Assembly: GCF_014642875.1 (NCBI RefSeq)
Contig: NZ_BMJC01000005.1
Span: forward strand, 779,881-843,880
Length of the DNA: 64,000 nucleotides
Reading direction: 5' to 3'
Source: Puia dinghuensis
Lineage (GTDB): Bacteria > Bacteroidota > Bacteroidia > Chitinophagales > Chitinophagaceae
The translations under genes were made by a program, and so were the position numbers. A model generated the notes under the pieces. The model did not search any database. It had not been told where the DNA came from and saw only the letters and a program-made list of their open reading frames with translations. Positions 35,158 to 44,148 of this stretch are shown here, in pieces (positions within the stretch are counted from its first letter, which is position 1; every line of letters starts with the position of its first letter).

Positions 35158-36537
35158 ATGCAACTCCCCAAGGGAAGAAGCCTTATCGTCCTCCTGGCAG
35201 CCATCGTCGCGCTGGTCGTCCCCATCATCTTGCTTGAGAACAACGTCCTGCGGCATACGAACGGCAATATCGCCTTTCCGCTCGACAGCGCCTTTCTCGA
35301 CATCAGCGTAGGCAAGAACCTGGCCTTTTATTCGGTGTGGGGAGTCTCGAAATACGCGTTCCAGTCTGCGTCCACTTCTTTACTCTATCCCGTCCTGTTG
35401 GCGGTGATCTTCTTTGTCATTGGGTCGCATCTCATCATCCCGATCGTCCTCAATGGTGTTGCCGCCATCTGCTTCGTCTATGCGCTGCAGCAGGCGCTTA
35501 TCCACCGGGGCATCAAGCCATTACATCAACTGATCATCCTTCTGGCGGTGATTTTCCTGGCGCCACTGCCGTTGATGGTGGTCAGCGGGATGGGCTATAC
35601 CGTGCAATTGCTTTTTTGTTTTTTGTTTATGGAATCGCTGGCGACGGCGATAGACCAGGGAGTCTCGCAACTCCCGCGCCGCGTTTACCTCTATGGACTT
35701 CTCGCGGTAGCCACACGTTACGAGGATATTGTGCTCGTCGCCCTTGCCTGCCTGTTATTGGTTTCCATAAACCGGCGGCGCGAGGCGCTGCAACTGGCCG
35801 GTATCTCCCTGCTACCGCCTGTCCTCTTTGGCGTGATCAGCCTCTCCAAAGGCAGTTATTTCCTACCTAATTCCCTGGTGCTGGGCCCCTACCCATCTTA
35901 TATTCTTTACCTCGCCATCGCAGGGCTGATCATTGGTTGTCTGTTCATCTGGCAATACCGTCAATTGGCGGTGGGCCCCGTGGAGGGGCGGGGCACCATC
36001 CGGCCCCGGACCAGCATCTACCGGCTGTCATTCGCGCTACTTACCGTCCTGGGCCTGCCCTTTATCGCGCGGAACATCGCCACGCTGCGGCATTTCGAAG
36101 GCGACAGCATCCGCATCTACGAACAGCAGTATCCGATGGCTGCGTTTGTCCACCGGTACTATCACCGACAGACCATCGGAGTAAATAACATCGGCGCCGT
36201 CGCCTGGTTCTCGGATGGCCGGAAACTCGACTTCACCGGTGAAGCCAGCGCCGATGTCATCAAAAGCCAGCGGGAACATTCCTGGGGCCCCGTGCTGGCC
36301 GATTCGCTAAGCCGGAAAGACGGCGTCCGTGCTGCTATCGTTTCCGACCCCTGGTTCAGCCCCGGGGAGCTCCCCAAATGGAGTAAGGTCGCCTCCTGGA
36401 AACTGCCCGACACCCAGTCCAGCAGCGGAGAGGTGCTCAACTTCTACGGCATCAACAACGACACTTCCTGGCTCCGCAAGAGTCTTCACGATTACGAGCT
36501 GTACCTCCCCGCGAGGATAGCGGTGAAATACTATTGA
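35158..36537 (+). CDS. Polytopic membrane protein, glycosyltransferase-like topology
   Basis: 459 aa with roughly eight to nine hydrophobic helices in the first 310 residues and a soluble periplasmic domain at the end (from about 320: RIYEQQYPMAAFVHRYY). The layout and the early acidic segment (PLDSAFLDISVGKNLAF) resemble GT-C type membrane glycosyltransferases such as PMT/ArnT relatives, but no diagnostic motif is certain. Isolated gene, convergent with the next. Confidence 0.6.
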   Translation: MQLPKGRSLIVLLAAIVALVVPIILLENNVLRHTNGNIAFPLDSAFLDISVGKNLAFYSVWGVSKYAFQSASTSLLYPVLLAVIFFVIGSHLIIPIVLNGVAAICFVYALQQALIHRGIKPLHQLIILLAVIFLAPLPLMVVSGMGYTVQLLFCFLFMESLATAIDQGVSQLPRRVYLYGLLAVATRYEDIVLVALACLLLVSINRRREALQLAGISLLPPVLFGVISLSKGSYFLPNSLVLGPYPSYILYLAIAGLIIGCLFIWQYRQLAVGPVEGRGTIRPRTSIYRLSFALLTVLGLPFIARNIATLRHFEGDSIRIYEQQYPMAAFVHRYYHRQTIGVNNIGAVAWFSDGRKLDFTGEASADVIKSQREHSWGPVLADSLSRKDGVRAAIVSDPWFSPGELPKWSKVASWKLPDTQSSSGEVLNFYGINNDTSWLRKSLHDYELYLPARIAVKYY

Positions 36538-36561
36538 TGCCCCGGCCATCGACATCCTTCG

Positions 36562-38472
36562 TCAATTAGATGAACTGATCTTCCCCGCGTCTTTGAACAG
36601 ATCGGATAACTTTGCAAAGCTGAATCCGAGATAAAAGTAAAAAGGAGCATCCTTGGGATTTAACAAAGTCAAATTAACGCCATAACCGAAAAAGATCTTA
36701 TTATGAAAGAGGCCCAATTGAAGCCCGGTGCCGATCTCCACGTCTTTAGTCGTATTGAAATCCACATAAGAAACATTGACCCCTATCGAAGGCTGAAAGA
36801 AATTCATCAATACATTCTTCCGCCTGGTGAAATACCCATCTGCATTTTGATGCACGTTCAGTCCCCTGTCCTCTCGCGAATAGGTCCACATCAGCACTGC
36901 CCCACCGGCGCCTTTGAATACACTTGGCGATTCATGGGCCGGATCGATGGTACTCGATGGATTTATCCTATCGACCAGGGAGAAGATGTCCGACACATCA
37001 ACTGACCATCCGCTTTGGATAAGCTGGTATTTTCCAATCTCGAGCCTGGGGGAATTTTGCAAACTGTCCGTTTCGTCCATTATCCACGTGAGGTATAGAG
37101 AAAGTGTTTCTCCTTCGGCAGCGCCGCTTTTTCCAAGATCGATAGTCGCTTTTACCAATTTTTTATATATCTGCTCGCCTGCTTTACGGGCGATGAGAAT
37201 GGAAAGCGTATCCTTATAATTGTTAATAATGTCTGCAATGATACGTTGCTCTTGAGTCGATGAACCATATCTGAGCAGGGAGTCAACTGCGGATGGACGC
37301 GCACTCACTTGCATATTTTTTATGTTATCCCTTCCAATATCCAGGATGATGTGTTCAATCTCCGACCCTTGTAGTCTGGACAAGTAGTACAGCGCATTGA
37401 CGGCCTTTTCCAGAGGGTCTTTATATAGCAGCAGGATTGAATCCGAAATGATGACCTTTCCATCCTGCTGCGGCAGGTGAAGCGTCGAGAGGGTGTCCAC
37501 GTCTCTAATGAGATTGTTCTTGATATCGTTGTATTTTATCAGCGTGAGACTCGTCAGAGACAAGAAAGCCTTTAAACCCTCCTGTCCCCCTTTTTCAAAA
37601 GAACTAAGGAATTCCAATATCAAGGGAAGCTTATCATTAATATAGTTGGCTGCGTACTGATAGTTTTGAACAAAGGGATCTCTGATATATCTGCTGTAAT
37701 AATCATACGTATCGCCCTTAAGCTTGCTGATCAAGTCTTTCAGTGTTGCAATATCTGTAGCATTTCTAATTGCAAATTCCAATCTCCCATCGGTTCCAGC
37801 CAGGTGAATTGTGGTGTTGTAGAAATCATCATAGCCATCGAGCACTTGCTTCCCTATAACCACCGGTTTTGCACCTGGTTTGTCGCAAGAATCCATCGCC
37901 TTTCTAAGGATCTCACCAAACAGATTGAGCGCGCTTCTGGAATTAAAACTATAGACAGTCTTCAATGACCTTCTTATACTATCCACCTCCGATAGTTCGA
38001 TGATCATGTTCAACAATTTGTTGCTTACATCATAAGGAGGATCGGACTTAATGCCGATGGCTTTTCTTGCAACGCCAATTTCCGAATAGGGATTAACTTC
38101 GATCTGCCTCGTCCCCTTTGAGCCCGATATCTCAGCCTCCAGGGTGACGTTACCGAAAAAATCCGTATTGCGGATAAATCCGGATTTGTCGAATATTATT
38201 TTGATTTGTCCGTCCTTATCCAAGGCGTTATACTTCTGAGAAGGTACGTTCTTTCGATCTTCCCAATTCCAAATGGTGTCCAGTTTCTCTCTAATCCTAT
38301 AGCGGTTGTATAACACTGTAACATACTGTCTGGGGTCGATCTCAACTGCATTAACTGTGGTATCCTTCACAATCCTGAGATTGTCGGGAATTTGCGATAT
38401 TCCGTCCAGGTAAAGTATGAACAAGAAGCAATTTAAAAAGAGCAGTTTTTTCGGCAGGGGGGTAATGAACAT
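36562..38472 (-). CDS. Secreted hypothetical protein with C-terminal beta-barrel-like end
   Basis: 636 aa. The start is placed at MFITPLPKKLLFLNCFLFIL, a good signal peptide; the frame extends 31 codons upstream but with atypical sequence. The middle 500 residues are mixed helix/strand with no recognised domain. The last ~120 residues (GVNVSYVDFNTTKDVEIGTGLQLG, FFGYGVNLTLLN, FYFYLGFSFAKL) look like outer-membrane beta strands, each with alternating hydrophobic residues and small turns. Possibly an outer-membrane-anchored protein. Divergent from the S4 gene. Confidence 0.65.
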   Translation of the reverse strand: MFITPLPKKLLFLNCFLFILYLDGISQIPDNLRIVKDTTVNAVEIDPRQYVTVLYNRYRIREKLDTIWNWEDRKNVPSQKYNALDKDGQIKIIFDKSGFIRNTDFFGNVTLEAEISGSKGTRQIEVNPYSEIGVARKAIGIKSDPPYDVSNKLLNMIIELSEVDSIRRSLKTVYSFNSRSALNLFGEILRKAMDSCDKPGAKPVVIGKQVLDGYDDFYNTTIHLAGTDGRLEFAIRNATDIATLKDLISKLKGDTYDYYSRYIRDPFVQNYQYAANYINDKLPLILEFLSSFEKGGQEGLKAFLSLTSLTLIKYNDIKNNLIRDVDTLSTLHLPQQDGKVIISDSILLLYKDPLEKAVNALYYLSRLQGSEIEHIILDIGRDNIKNMQVSARPSAVDSLLRYGSSTQEQRIIADIINNYKDTLSILIARKAGEQIYKKLVKATIDLGKSGAAEGETLSLYLTWIMDETDSLQNSPRLEIGKYQLIQSGWSVDVSDIFSLVDRINPSSTIDPAHESPSVFKGAGGAVLMWTYSREDRGLNVHQNADGYFTRRKNVLMNFFQPSIGVNVSYVDFNTTKDVEIGTGLQLGLFHNKIFFGYGVNLTLLNPKDAPFYFYLGFSFAKLSDLFKDAGKISSSN

Positions 38473-38573
38473 AGCTATTCCGGGTTTAATGGTCCAGGAA
38501 ATTAGAATTTCGCGCCCAACCCCGCAACGGGAAAAACACCGTTTTTCACCTAACTTTACTGGCATTTTTCCAT

Positions 38574-38960
38574 ATGGCCGAAAAAGAAAAACTCCGCCTC
38601 GATAAATATCTTTGGTCTATCCGCCTCTTCAAGACACGATCGGAGGCTGCTGAAGCCTGTGCAAAAGGGAAAGTCAAATACAATGGCGATTCCGCCAAGG
38701 CCGCCAAGACCGTGAGTATTGGGGATGAATATGAAGTAAAGACGGAAAGCAAGCGCTGGCGTATCAAGGTCGTCGGGCTGCTCGACCACCGGGTGCAATA
38801 TGCGCAGGCGATCGAGTATTATATCGACATCACCCCTGCCGAAGAGATCGAACGGCTGCAATTCCAGGCCGCCAGCTTCAATACCGGCAAACGCCAGAGC
38901 AAGATCGGCCGCCCGACAAAGAAGCAGCGGCGGGAGCTTGATGATTTTCTGGAAGAGTGA
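38574..38960 (+). CDS. S4-domain RNA-binding protein, Hsp15-like
   Basis: 128 aa. The S4 domain covers residues 6-65: LRLDKYLWSIRLFKTRSEAAEACAKGKV, then GDEYEV. The basic C-terminal tail is KRQSKIGRPTKKQRRELD, as in Hsp15/HslR, which binds stalled 50S-peptidyl-tRNA complexes after heat shock. Length matches the family. It stands alone, divergent from the 36562 gene. TAACTTTA at 38551 may be its -7 element. Confidence 0.88.
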   Translation: MAEKEKLRLDKYLWSIRLFKTRSEAAEACAKGKVKYNGDSAKAAKTVSIGDEYEVKTESKRWRIKVVGLLDHRVQYAQAIEYYIDITPAEEIERLQFQAASFNTGKRQSKIGRPTKKQRRELDDFLEE

Positions 38961-38972
38961 TCGGAAGGGCGA

Positions 38973-39425
38973 TTAGTCGATAGATACTTCGAACGGGATG
39001 GTTTGAGGCGTCTGGCACTGCTCATCGGTGCACGCCTGGTAGGTGATATGTCCGGTGATGGTTGACTTAACCGTAGCTTTCAGCGTCAGCGTTTGAACAA
39101 ACTCCACCTGCCCGCCATACTGGTATTGAACGATATCGGCAACCTTATCCTCGTACTTCTTTTTATCCCCGTTTTCTTTGATCGGCCCCTTCAAGGCATA
39201 CAACGGGCTGGAGTTGAACGTGATGCGGGTCGGTTGGGAGATCGCCTGTTTAGGCTGATCCTTGCTGTAAATATGCCAGCCATCATTCATCTTTGCCAGA
39301 ATGTGTATCTCGTACACTTTGTCACTAATTTTTTTCGCGTGGTAGTCGAATTGTACCACATTACTCTGGGCGGTGGCGGCCAGGCAAAAAGCTAACCCGC
39401 TGATTATCAATTGCAGTTTTTTCAT
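38973..39425 (-). CDS. DsbD N-terminal-domain-like periplasmic protein
   Basis: 150 aa with signal peptide (MKKLQLIISGLAFCLAATA). The mature part is a single immunoglobulin-like domain resembling the N-terminal domain of DsbD/ScsB: DGWHIYSKDQP, ITGHITYQACTDEQCQTPQTIPFEV. It holds two Cys (QACTDEQC) in the position used for disulfide transfer. The transmembrane and thioredoxin domains of DsbD are absent, so this is a stand-alone periplasmic module, as in several Bacteroidota. Likely partner: a thioredoxin-like protein such as the one at 7316 (inference). Confidence 0.82.
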   Translation of the reverse strand: MKKLQLIISGLAFCLAATAQSNVVQFDYHAKKISDKVYEIHILAKMNDGWHIYSKDQPKQAISQPTRITFNSSPLYALKGPIKENGDKKKYEDKVADIVQYQYGGQVEFVQTLTLKATVKSTITGHITYQACTDEQCQTPQTIPFEVSID

Positions 39426-39492
39426 GAGTGAAGTTATCCTGCATAATAACGTACGGAAAGCCTATTTTAACTAATTTTTTATAGTTAAAATG

Positions 39493-39514
39493 AAAGGCCG
39501 CCGCTTCCAGCGGC
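39493..39514 (-). terminator. Hairpin after the truncated anti-sigma gene
   Basis: GCCGCT-TCC-AGCGGC at 39500-39514, with short T-runs downstream on the minus strand. About 18 bases past the stop of the anti-sigma gene. Confidence 0.5.
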
Positions 39515-39531
39515 TCCTAAATAGGAAAGGT

Positions 39532-39885
39532 TCAATGGCTATGGTATAAGATCAGCGCAGCGATCATCGCCCAGATTCGGATCGTCCGGCTTTTACCCGC
39601 CGGGTTGCCCACCCATGACCGATGTTCGAGCGCGGGCAGCGGTAGTTGTTCGGGCATCGTAGCCGCACGGGCCTGCATCCGCGTCCAAATGGCCTGCTTG
39701 TCCACATCCTTATAGCGCTGCCACTCCTGCATCCGCCATTGAGCGTCGCGCAGACATGCCAGCATCCGGGCGCGGGCAGGATTGTTCTCCAGCCAGGCCT
39801 TCACCTGTTGGTCTTCGGCAATGCTCAACCGCTCGCCGGTGATCTCCCGGACAACTAGTTCAGCCAATAATGGTTGTATCTGCAT
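39532..39885 (-). CDS. Truncated FecR-like anti-sigma factor
   Basis: 117 aa. The cytosolic N-terminal domain (ELVVREITGERLSIAEDQQV, the four-helix sigma-binding part) and one membrane segment (IRIWAMIAALILYHSH) are present, but the protein stops right there. Normal FecR-type anti-sigma factors continue for about 250 more residues in the periplasm, where they sense the TonB receptor. There is no SusC/SusD pair next door either. It overlaps the sigma factor gene by 31 bases. It could still hold the sigma factor but cannot receive the usual signal. Confidence 0.75.
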   Translation of the reverse strand: MQIQPLLAELVVREITGERLSIAEDQQVKAWLENNPARARMLACLRDAQWRMQEWQRYKDVDKQAIWTRMQARAATMPEQLPLPALEHRSWVGNPAGKSRTIRIWAMIAALILYHSH

Positions 39886-40460
39886 AGCAATACCAATAAC
39901 AATAATATCTCCGGATCGATGCCTTTGCGTTTTGCCTGCTTTTCTTTCAACGCCCGGAGGGCAGCCTGCCGGTGCTGGTACACTGTCGATGGTGCGATCC
40001 CCATCTTTCCGGCCACGGCCTGCACGGGCTGACCTTCGAAATAGATGAGGGTCATCACTTCTTTTTGCTGCCGCGGCAGTTCTTCTATCAGTTCGATCGC
40101 CTGCAACAACAGCGCACGATGGGTCTCTTCTTCGCCATCGGCGAGGTCGGGGGCCGGGTCAGGCATCGGAGGGGTGCGGCCGTTTAGCATCGCGAGCCGC
40201 TTCTGCGCTTTCAGCCTGTCGAGGCAGGCATTATTTACCGCTGTCTTGAAATAGGCCGGTTTCAATTCGTCCAGCGAGACTTTGCCGCTCATCAACCGGG
40301 CCCTGATCTTCAACAGCACATCGATGACGATGTCATGCGCCTCCTGTTTGTCCTTTACGATATATCCCGCCATGTACACCAGCCGCCGGTAAAAAATATC
40401 ATACTGCTGCTCGAAGATCCGATGCCAATCGTCCTGAGGTAGCTGCCCGTGATCTGTCAT
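39855..40460 (-). CDS. ECF RNA polymerase sigma factor
   Basis: About 201 aa. Region 2: FYRRLVYMAGYIVKDKQEAHDIVIDVLLK. Region 4: IEELPRQQKEVMTLIYFEGQ, then AGKMGIAPSTVYQHRQAALRAL, which recognises the -35-like element. The C-terminal tail LLLLVLLCRYNHYW is hydrophobic, common in Bacteroidota FecI-like factors. The start is placed at MTDHGQLPQDDW; a start 7 codons upstream is possible. It is co-transcribed with the truncated anti-sigma gene. Confidence 0.88.
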   Translation of the reverse strand: MTDHGQLPQDDWHRIFEQQYDIFYRRLVYMAGYIVKDKQEAHDIVIDVLLKIRARLMSGKVSLDELKPAYFKTAVNNACLDRLKAQKRLAMLNGRTPPMPDPAPDLADGEEETHRALLLQAIELIEELPRQQKEVMTLIYFEGQPVQAVAGKMGIAPSTVYQHRQAALRALKEKQAKRKGIDPEILLLLVLLCRYNHYWLN

Positions 40461-40549
40461 TTGAAAAAGGTTTAAGGTCAACCTTATCCTTAACTGTGAG
40501 ACGCGGTTATTTTATTAGTCGGTGGACAATTTTTTTTGACCCACAAGGT

Positions 40550-40909
40550 TTACGCCCCCACTTCATCGATCTTATTCAACCATTCCGCCTCTACCAGCAC
40601 GGCGTTGAAGAAAGGATCATCTTCCTCCGGCGCCAGCGCTACCGCGAGCCGTTGCGCGTCGCTCATTTCCTCGCCGGCGTTGATGAGGCGATCGATACAG
40701 ACCCATTTTACCGCCCGGTAGACCTGCGACTGCACCTTTGTCTGTTCGAGATCGGCGTCGTTGTGATAGAATTCCAGCAGCACATCGTCTGCGATGTCAC
40801 GGGCAATATCTTCATTCTGCATATAGCGCCAGGCGAAATACCGCAGGGGCCTCACCAGACTGCGATAGGCCCGGCCGAAGGATTCAAGGTTTAGATTTGT
40901 GTGTGACAT
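40550..40909 (-). CDS. Truncated ECF sigma factor (region 2 only)
   Basis: 119 aa. It contains a sigma region 2 (FGRAYRSLVRPLRYFAWRYMQNEDIARDIADDVLLEFY), but the frame ends after a short linker (DDPFFNAVLVEAEWLNK) with no region 4 helix-turn-helix. It lies 89 bases upstream of a complete ECF gene on the same strand. Either a decayed duplicate or a small protein that keeps only the core-binding part. Start placed at MSHTNLNLESFG by similarity to family starts. Confidence 0.65.
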   Translation of the reverse strand: MSHTNLNLESFGRAYRSLVRPLRYFAWRYMQNEDIARDIADDVLLEFYHNDADLEQTKVQSQVYRAVKWVCIDRLINAGEEMSDAQRLAVALAPEEDDPFFNAVLVEAEWLNKIDEVGA

Positions 40910-40963
40910 AGGGGTAATGTTTTCAGTTGGTTTTGTTAGGCCACATCCGGCCACAATATTTCA

Positions 40964-40975
40964 TAGCTTTGCGCC
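40964..40975 (+). promoter_or_regulatory. -7 element directly before trmD
   Basis: TAGCTTTG at 40964-40971 followed by CGCC and ATG, identical in layout to the element before the M20 dipeptidase. It points to leaderless or near-leaderless transcription. Confidence 0.45.
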
Positions 40976-41668
40976 ATGAGCCTGCAGATCGACATCCTCA
41001 CCGTTTTACCAGAACTCCTGGAATCTCCGTTTAACCATTCCATCCTAAAACGCGCAAAAGAAAAAGGGTTGCTGGAGATAAGAGTGCACCACTTACGACA
41101 GTGGGCCGTCAACGAATATGGGCAGGTGGACGACTACCAATATGGGGGCGGAGCGGGTATGGTGATGATGGCAGAGCCCCTTGCCAATGCCATCGAAGCG
41201 CTCTCACAGGATGGCCCATTCGAGGAGATAATTTATCTGACCCCAGACGGCGAACGGTTCGATCAGCGCACGGCCAACCGGCTTTCGCTTAAGGGAAAAC
41301 TCTTACTCATATGCGGGCATTACAAGGGCATCGACCAGCGCATTCGCGACAAGTATGTCACTCGGGAGATCTCCATCGGGGATTATGTCCTCAGCGGGGG
41401 TGAATTGGCGGCGGCCATCCTGGTGGATGCCATCGGGCGGCTCCTTCCGGGGGTGCTCAACGACGAGACGTCCGCACTGTTCGATAGTTTTCAGGATAAC
41501 CTGCTTGCGCCACCCGTTTATTCCCGGCCGGCGGAATGGCGGGGTATCCGCGTTCCCGAGATATTGCTTAGCGGCGATCCGCGGAAGATAGAAGACTGGC
41601 GGCATGAACAATCCCTCCAGCGCACCAGGCAACGAAGGCCCGATCTGCTGGAGGGAGAAGAGGACTGA
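40976..41668 (+). CDS. trmD: tRNA (guanine-37-N1)-methyltransferase TrmD
   Basis: 230 aa. SPOUT-fold enzyme that methylates G37 of tRNAs reading CNN codons and prevents frameshifting. Seen are LQIDILTVLPELLESPFNHS at the N-terminus, VDDYQYGGGAGMVMM, LICGHYKGIDQRI, and EISIGDYVLSGGELAA (SAM-binding knot), all diagnostic. Full length. Unlike the classical rpsP-rimM-trmD operon, it stands alone here, divergent from two ECF sigma genes. Confidence 0.97.
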   Translation: MSLQIDILTVLPELLESPFNHSILKRAKEKGLLEIRVHHLRQWAVNEYGQVDDYQYGGGAGMVMMAEPLANAIEALSQDGPFEEIIYLTPDGERFDQRTANRLSLKGKLLLICGHYKGIDQRIRDKYVTREISIGDYVLSGGELAAAILVDAIGRLLPGVLNDETSALFDSFQDNLLAPPVYSRPAEWRGIRVPEILLSGDPRKIEDWRHEQSLQRTRQRRPDLLEGEED

Positions 41669-41687
41669 GATCCTTGGGTCGTGGCAA

Positions 41688-41780
41688 TTATCTCAGGATC
41701 ATGGCGATCCAGATGAGCAATTGCAGGACTAAATAATAGCCCAGGATAAGGAGCGTGTTGATGACGATCGTCTTTCTCAT
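41688..41780 (-). CDS. Possible 30-aa single-pass membrane protein
   Basis: An open frame from ATG encodes MRKTIVINTLLILGYYLVLQ and a further ten hydrophobic residues ending in R: positively charged start, one continuous membrane helix, charged end. This composition is unlikely by chance in GC-balanced DNA, but there is no ribosome-binding evidence and no homologue in the window. Convergent with trmD. Confidence 0.35.
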   Translation of the reverse strand: MRKTIVINTLLILGYYLVLQLLIWIAMILR

Positions 41781-42227
41781 AAGGTAGGATTTTAACTTTC
41801 AAATTGACACGCGGCATGGGCCCGCTTTCTGAATAGTGATAAAGGTTCAACGGCAATGAACTGATAATAGCCTGTCGGCCCGGGCGGCCAACACACCCAA
41901 AGAGGGCGAAAACTATACCAATTCGAGTTTATCCACATAGGAATTCTACCCCCAGAGGCGTGAAAATGCCACAAGGAAAAAGCCCTTAACACTCTTTTAA
42001 TCATTTTTTAATGACGCTAAAACGCTCGTTCACCGAGACTTTTAGCCTACTAACACGTTAATTACCAGTTATCCATTTGTTAAACCGTGCGCTCATATAC
42101 AATAATCCGTTTATCAGCGTTTAATCTTCTCTTAATATTTTTAGTCCAACTAAGCACGGTAATTGTTCGTAATTGCGGAAGTAAAGTACCCACTCCTTTG
42201 AATCTCGAAACACAAACTAAAACGGCT
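41781..42227. other. Intergenic leader of the glycosyltransferase gene
   Basis: About 450 bases, increasingly AT-rich toward 42200. It includes CTACTAACACGTTAATTACC near 42050 and TATTTTTAG near 42136. No gene recognised. A frame in phase with the glycosyltransferase reaches back to 42087, but its translation is not part of the family fold. Confidence 0.4.
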
Positions 42228-43175
42228 ATGACTATCAGCGGCTTTACCATGGTGCGCAACGCTACCAAACTTTATTATCCTATCAAACAGGCTATTTCCT
42301 CTATCCTCCCTATCGTTGACGAATTCGTCGTTGCCCTGGGAGACTGCGACCCCGACGACCGTACCCTTGAAGAGATTCAGAGCATAGGCTCCGATAAAAT
42401 ACGTATCATCCACACTGTCTGGGACTTAGACAAATATCCGCGGGGGATGGAGCACGCCCACCAGACGGACATCGCCAAGGCCGCCTGTACAGGCGACTGG
42501 CTTTTTTACGTTCAGAGCGATGAGGTGGTGCATGAGGAAGATCTTCCCCGCATCCGCCAGCGTTGCGAAGAGCTGGTGCATGATGATTCCGTCGAGGGCA
42601 TCCTTTTCAAGTACCGGCATTTCTGGGGAGACTATGACCATTACATTACTTCCCATGCCTGGTATGCTAATGAGATCCGCATCGTCCGCAACCGCCCGGA
42701 CATCCATTCCTGGGAGTCGGCCCAGTCGTTCAGGCGCATCCCGGAATTCGATGGCCTTCACTATCGGGAGAAGAAAGGAACATACAAGCTGAAGGTAGCC
42801 CGCGTCGACGCCCACATCTATCATTACGGCTGGGTCCGCCCACCCCGTTATATGCAGAACAAACGCAAGGCTTTTGCTACGATCCATAGTGGCAAGGCTC
42901 ACGCCCAGGAATATTTCAGCAAAAGAGAAGAGGAGTTTGACTTTGGCAATCTCAGCCAGCTGTCCATTTACCAGGAGACTCATCCCGCCGTGATGCAGGA
43001 GAGGATCCGCCTTTTTAATTGGGCCGATCAGCTCGAACGCCGGCGATACCGTCAACCGGTCGAACGCCACAAACACGAACGGCTGAAATACCGCGTACTG
43101 ACCTTTATCGAACAAAACTTTTTGGGTGGCCGGCAGATCATGTGTTTCAAGAACTATCGGCTTGTCAGCCGATGA
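42228..43175 (+). CDS. Glycosyltransferase family 2-like protein
   Basis: 315 aa. It begins MTISGFTMVRNATKLYYP, then SILPIVDEFVVALGDCDPDD, the nucleotide-binding half of a GT-A fold. GDWLFYVQSDEVVHEED contains the acidic metal-binding site. The C-terminal part has no membrane helix. This cytosolic subfamily is common in Bacteroidota; the sugar donor is unknown. The start at 42228 is chosen because upstream codons encode a non-family hydrophobic leader inside the AT-rich promoter region. Confidence 0.82.
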   Translation: MTISGFTMVRNATKLYYPIKQAISSILPIVDEFVVALGDCDPDDRTLEEIQSIGSDKIRIIHTVWDLDKYPRGMEHAHQTDIAKAACTGDWLFYVQSDEVVHEEDLPRIRQRCEELVHDDSVEGILFKYRHFWGDYDHYITSHAWYANEIRIVRNRPDIHSWESAQSFRRIPEFDGLHYREKKGTYKLKVARVDAHIYHYGWVRPPRYMQNKRKAFATIHSGKAHAQEYFSKREEEFDFGNLSQLSIYQETHPAVMQERIRLFNWADQLERRRYRQPVERHKHERLKYRVLTFIEQNFLGGRQIMCFKNYRLVSR

Positions 43176-43220
43176 TCGAATGCCGGGTCGCCCCATAGCC
43201 AGAAGAACCTAAGCAAAGAA

Positions 43221-43249
43221 AAAGCCGCTGCAAAATCAGCGGCCTTTTC
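43221..43249 (+). terminator. Terminator after the glycosyltransferase gene
   Basis: GCCGCTG-CAAAAT-CAGCGGC at 43224-43243 followed by CTTTTC. An A-run precedes the stem, so it may work in both directions for the convergent genes. Confidence 0.75.
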
Positions 43250-43322
43250 ATTGGCCTTCGGCCTCGTGGGCGGCTACGCCCTATGGATAGGTCGACTCTA
43301 AAAAAGTTATTTCAGGAATCAA

Positions 43323-44024
43323 TTATTTCGGCATGTCAAAAATAGTCGGATCTATATCCTTGTTCACCTCTACTTTTTTGTGGGTGATATTGAGGGTATA
43401 CATCGGCGTGCTCACCTGCTGACCGAAGTTGAGTACAAGGCCGCCGTCAAGCTTCCGGTAATCAGAGAAGGTGACGGTCGTTTCGATATCCTGGCCTTGA
43501 ACGGTGTTTGTGCTAATGGCCTTGTCGATGAGCCAGGTCTTCATGTTGATGAAGAAGGTGACGATGATGCCATCGGCGTTGGTGAGCTTTACCTTGTAGT
43601 CTGCGCTATCTTTTCCGGAAAGTTCAACCTTGCTGCCTTTGGCGGCGTAGTTGTATAACGGTCCACCAACATTGATCTGCCCTTTCAGCGGCTTCAGCTG
43701 TTCGTCGGGAATAGCCGTGGGCGTGGTCGAACCTGCAAAGGGATTGATCATCCAACCACCCTTGTCGGTGATACATTGTACAATTTTAGTCCCGCCGATC
43801 TCCGACTCTGACTTGGCGGCTTTGCCGTTGACGATCCATGTTGTGCTGGGTCCTTCGTTGCCCATGACTTCGATGCTGCTTTCGATATAAAGTGACTTGG
43901 TGGCGTCTACTGCTGTCTTACCACCGATGGCTGTGACATGCTTGGCGACAATCTCGTCGGCCGTTTGAGCGTGCAAATTAGTGCAGGCAAGGACGACCGC
44001 TAGTAATATGAACGACTTTTTCAT
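43323..44024 (-). CDS. Periplasmic lipoprotein-carrier-like (LolA/LppX fold) protein
   Basis: 233 aa. Signal peptide MKKSFILLAVVLACTNLHAQ, then TADEIVAKHVTAIGGKTAV, the opening typical of Bacteroidota periplasmic proteins with an LolA-like half-barrel. Later strands include TVTFSDYRKLDGGLVLNF and end PTIFDMPK. Often these are encoded near peptidases; here the gene is alone. In-frame ATGs at 44036 and 44066 would add a few residues before the signal peptide. Confidence 0.7.
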   Translation of the reverse strand: MKKSFILLAVVLACTNLHAQTADEIVAKHVTAIGGKTAVDATKSLYIESSIEVMGNEGPSTTWIVNGKAAKSESEIGGTKIVQCITDKGGWMINPFAGSTTPTAIPDEQLKPLKGQINVGGPLYNYAAKGSKVELSGKDSADYKVKLTNADGIIVTFFINMKTWLIDKAISTNTVQGQDIETTVTFSDYRKLDGGLVLNFGQQVSTPMYTLNITHKKVEVNKDIDPTIFDMPK

Positions 44025-44148
44025 GAGTGTTTCCATGTAGTTTACTTTATAAAAAATATTTACCATACAACAAACTTAGCCAATATTTGGCTGCGGTGTG
44101 TTACCTTTCATATAATTAAATTAAACCTTTTCATTAAACCTTATTTCT

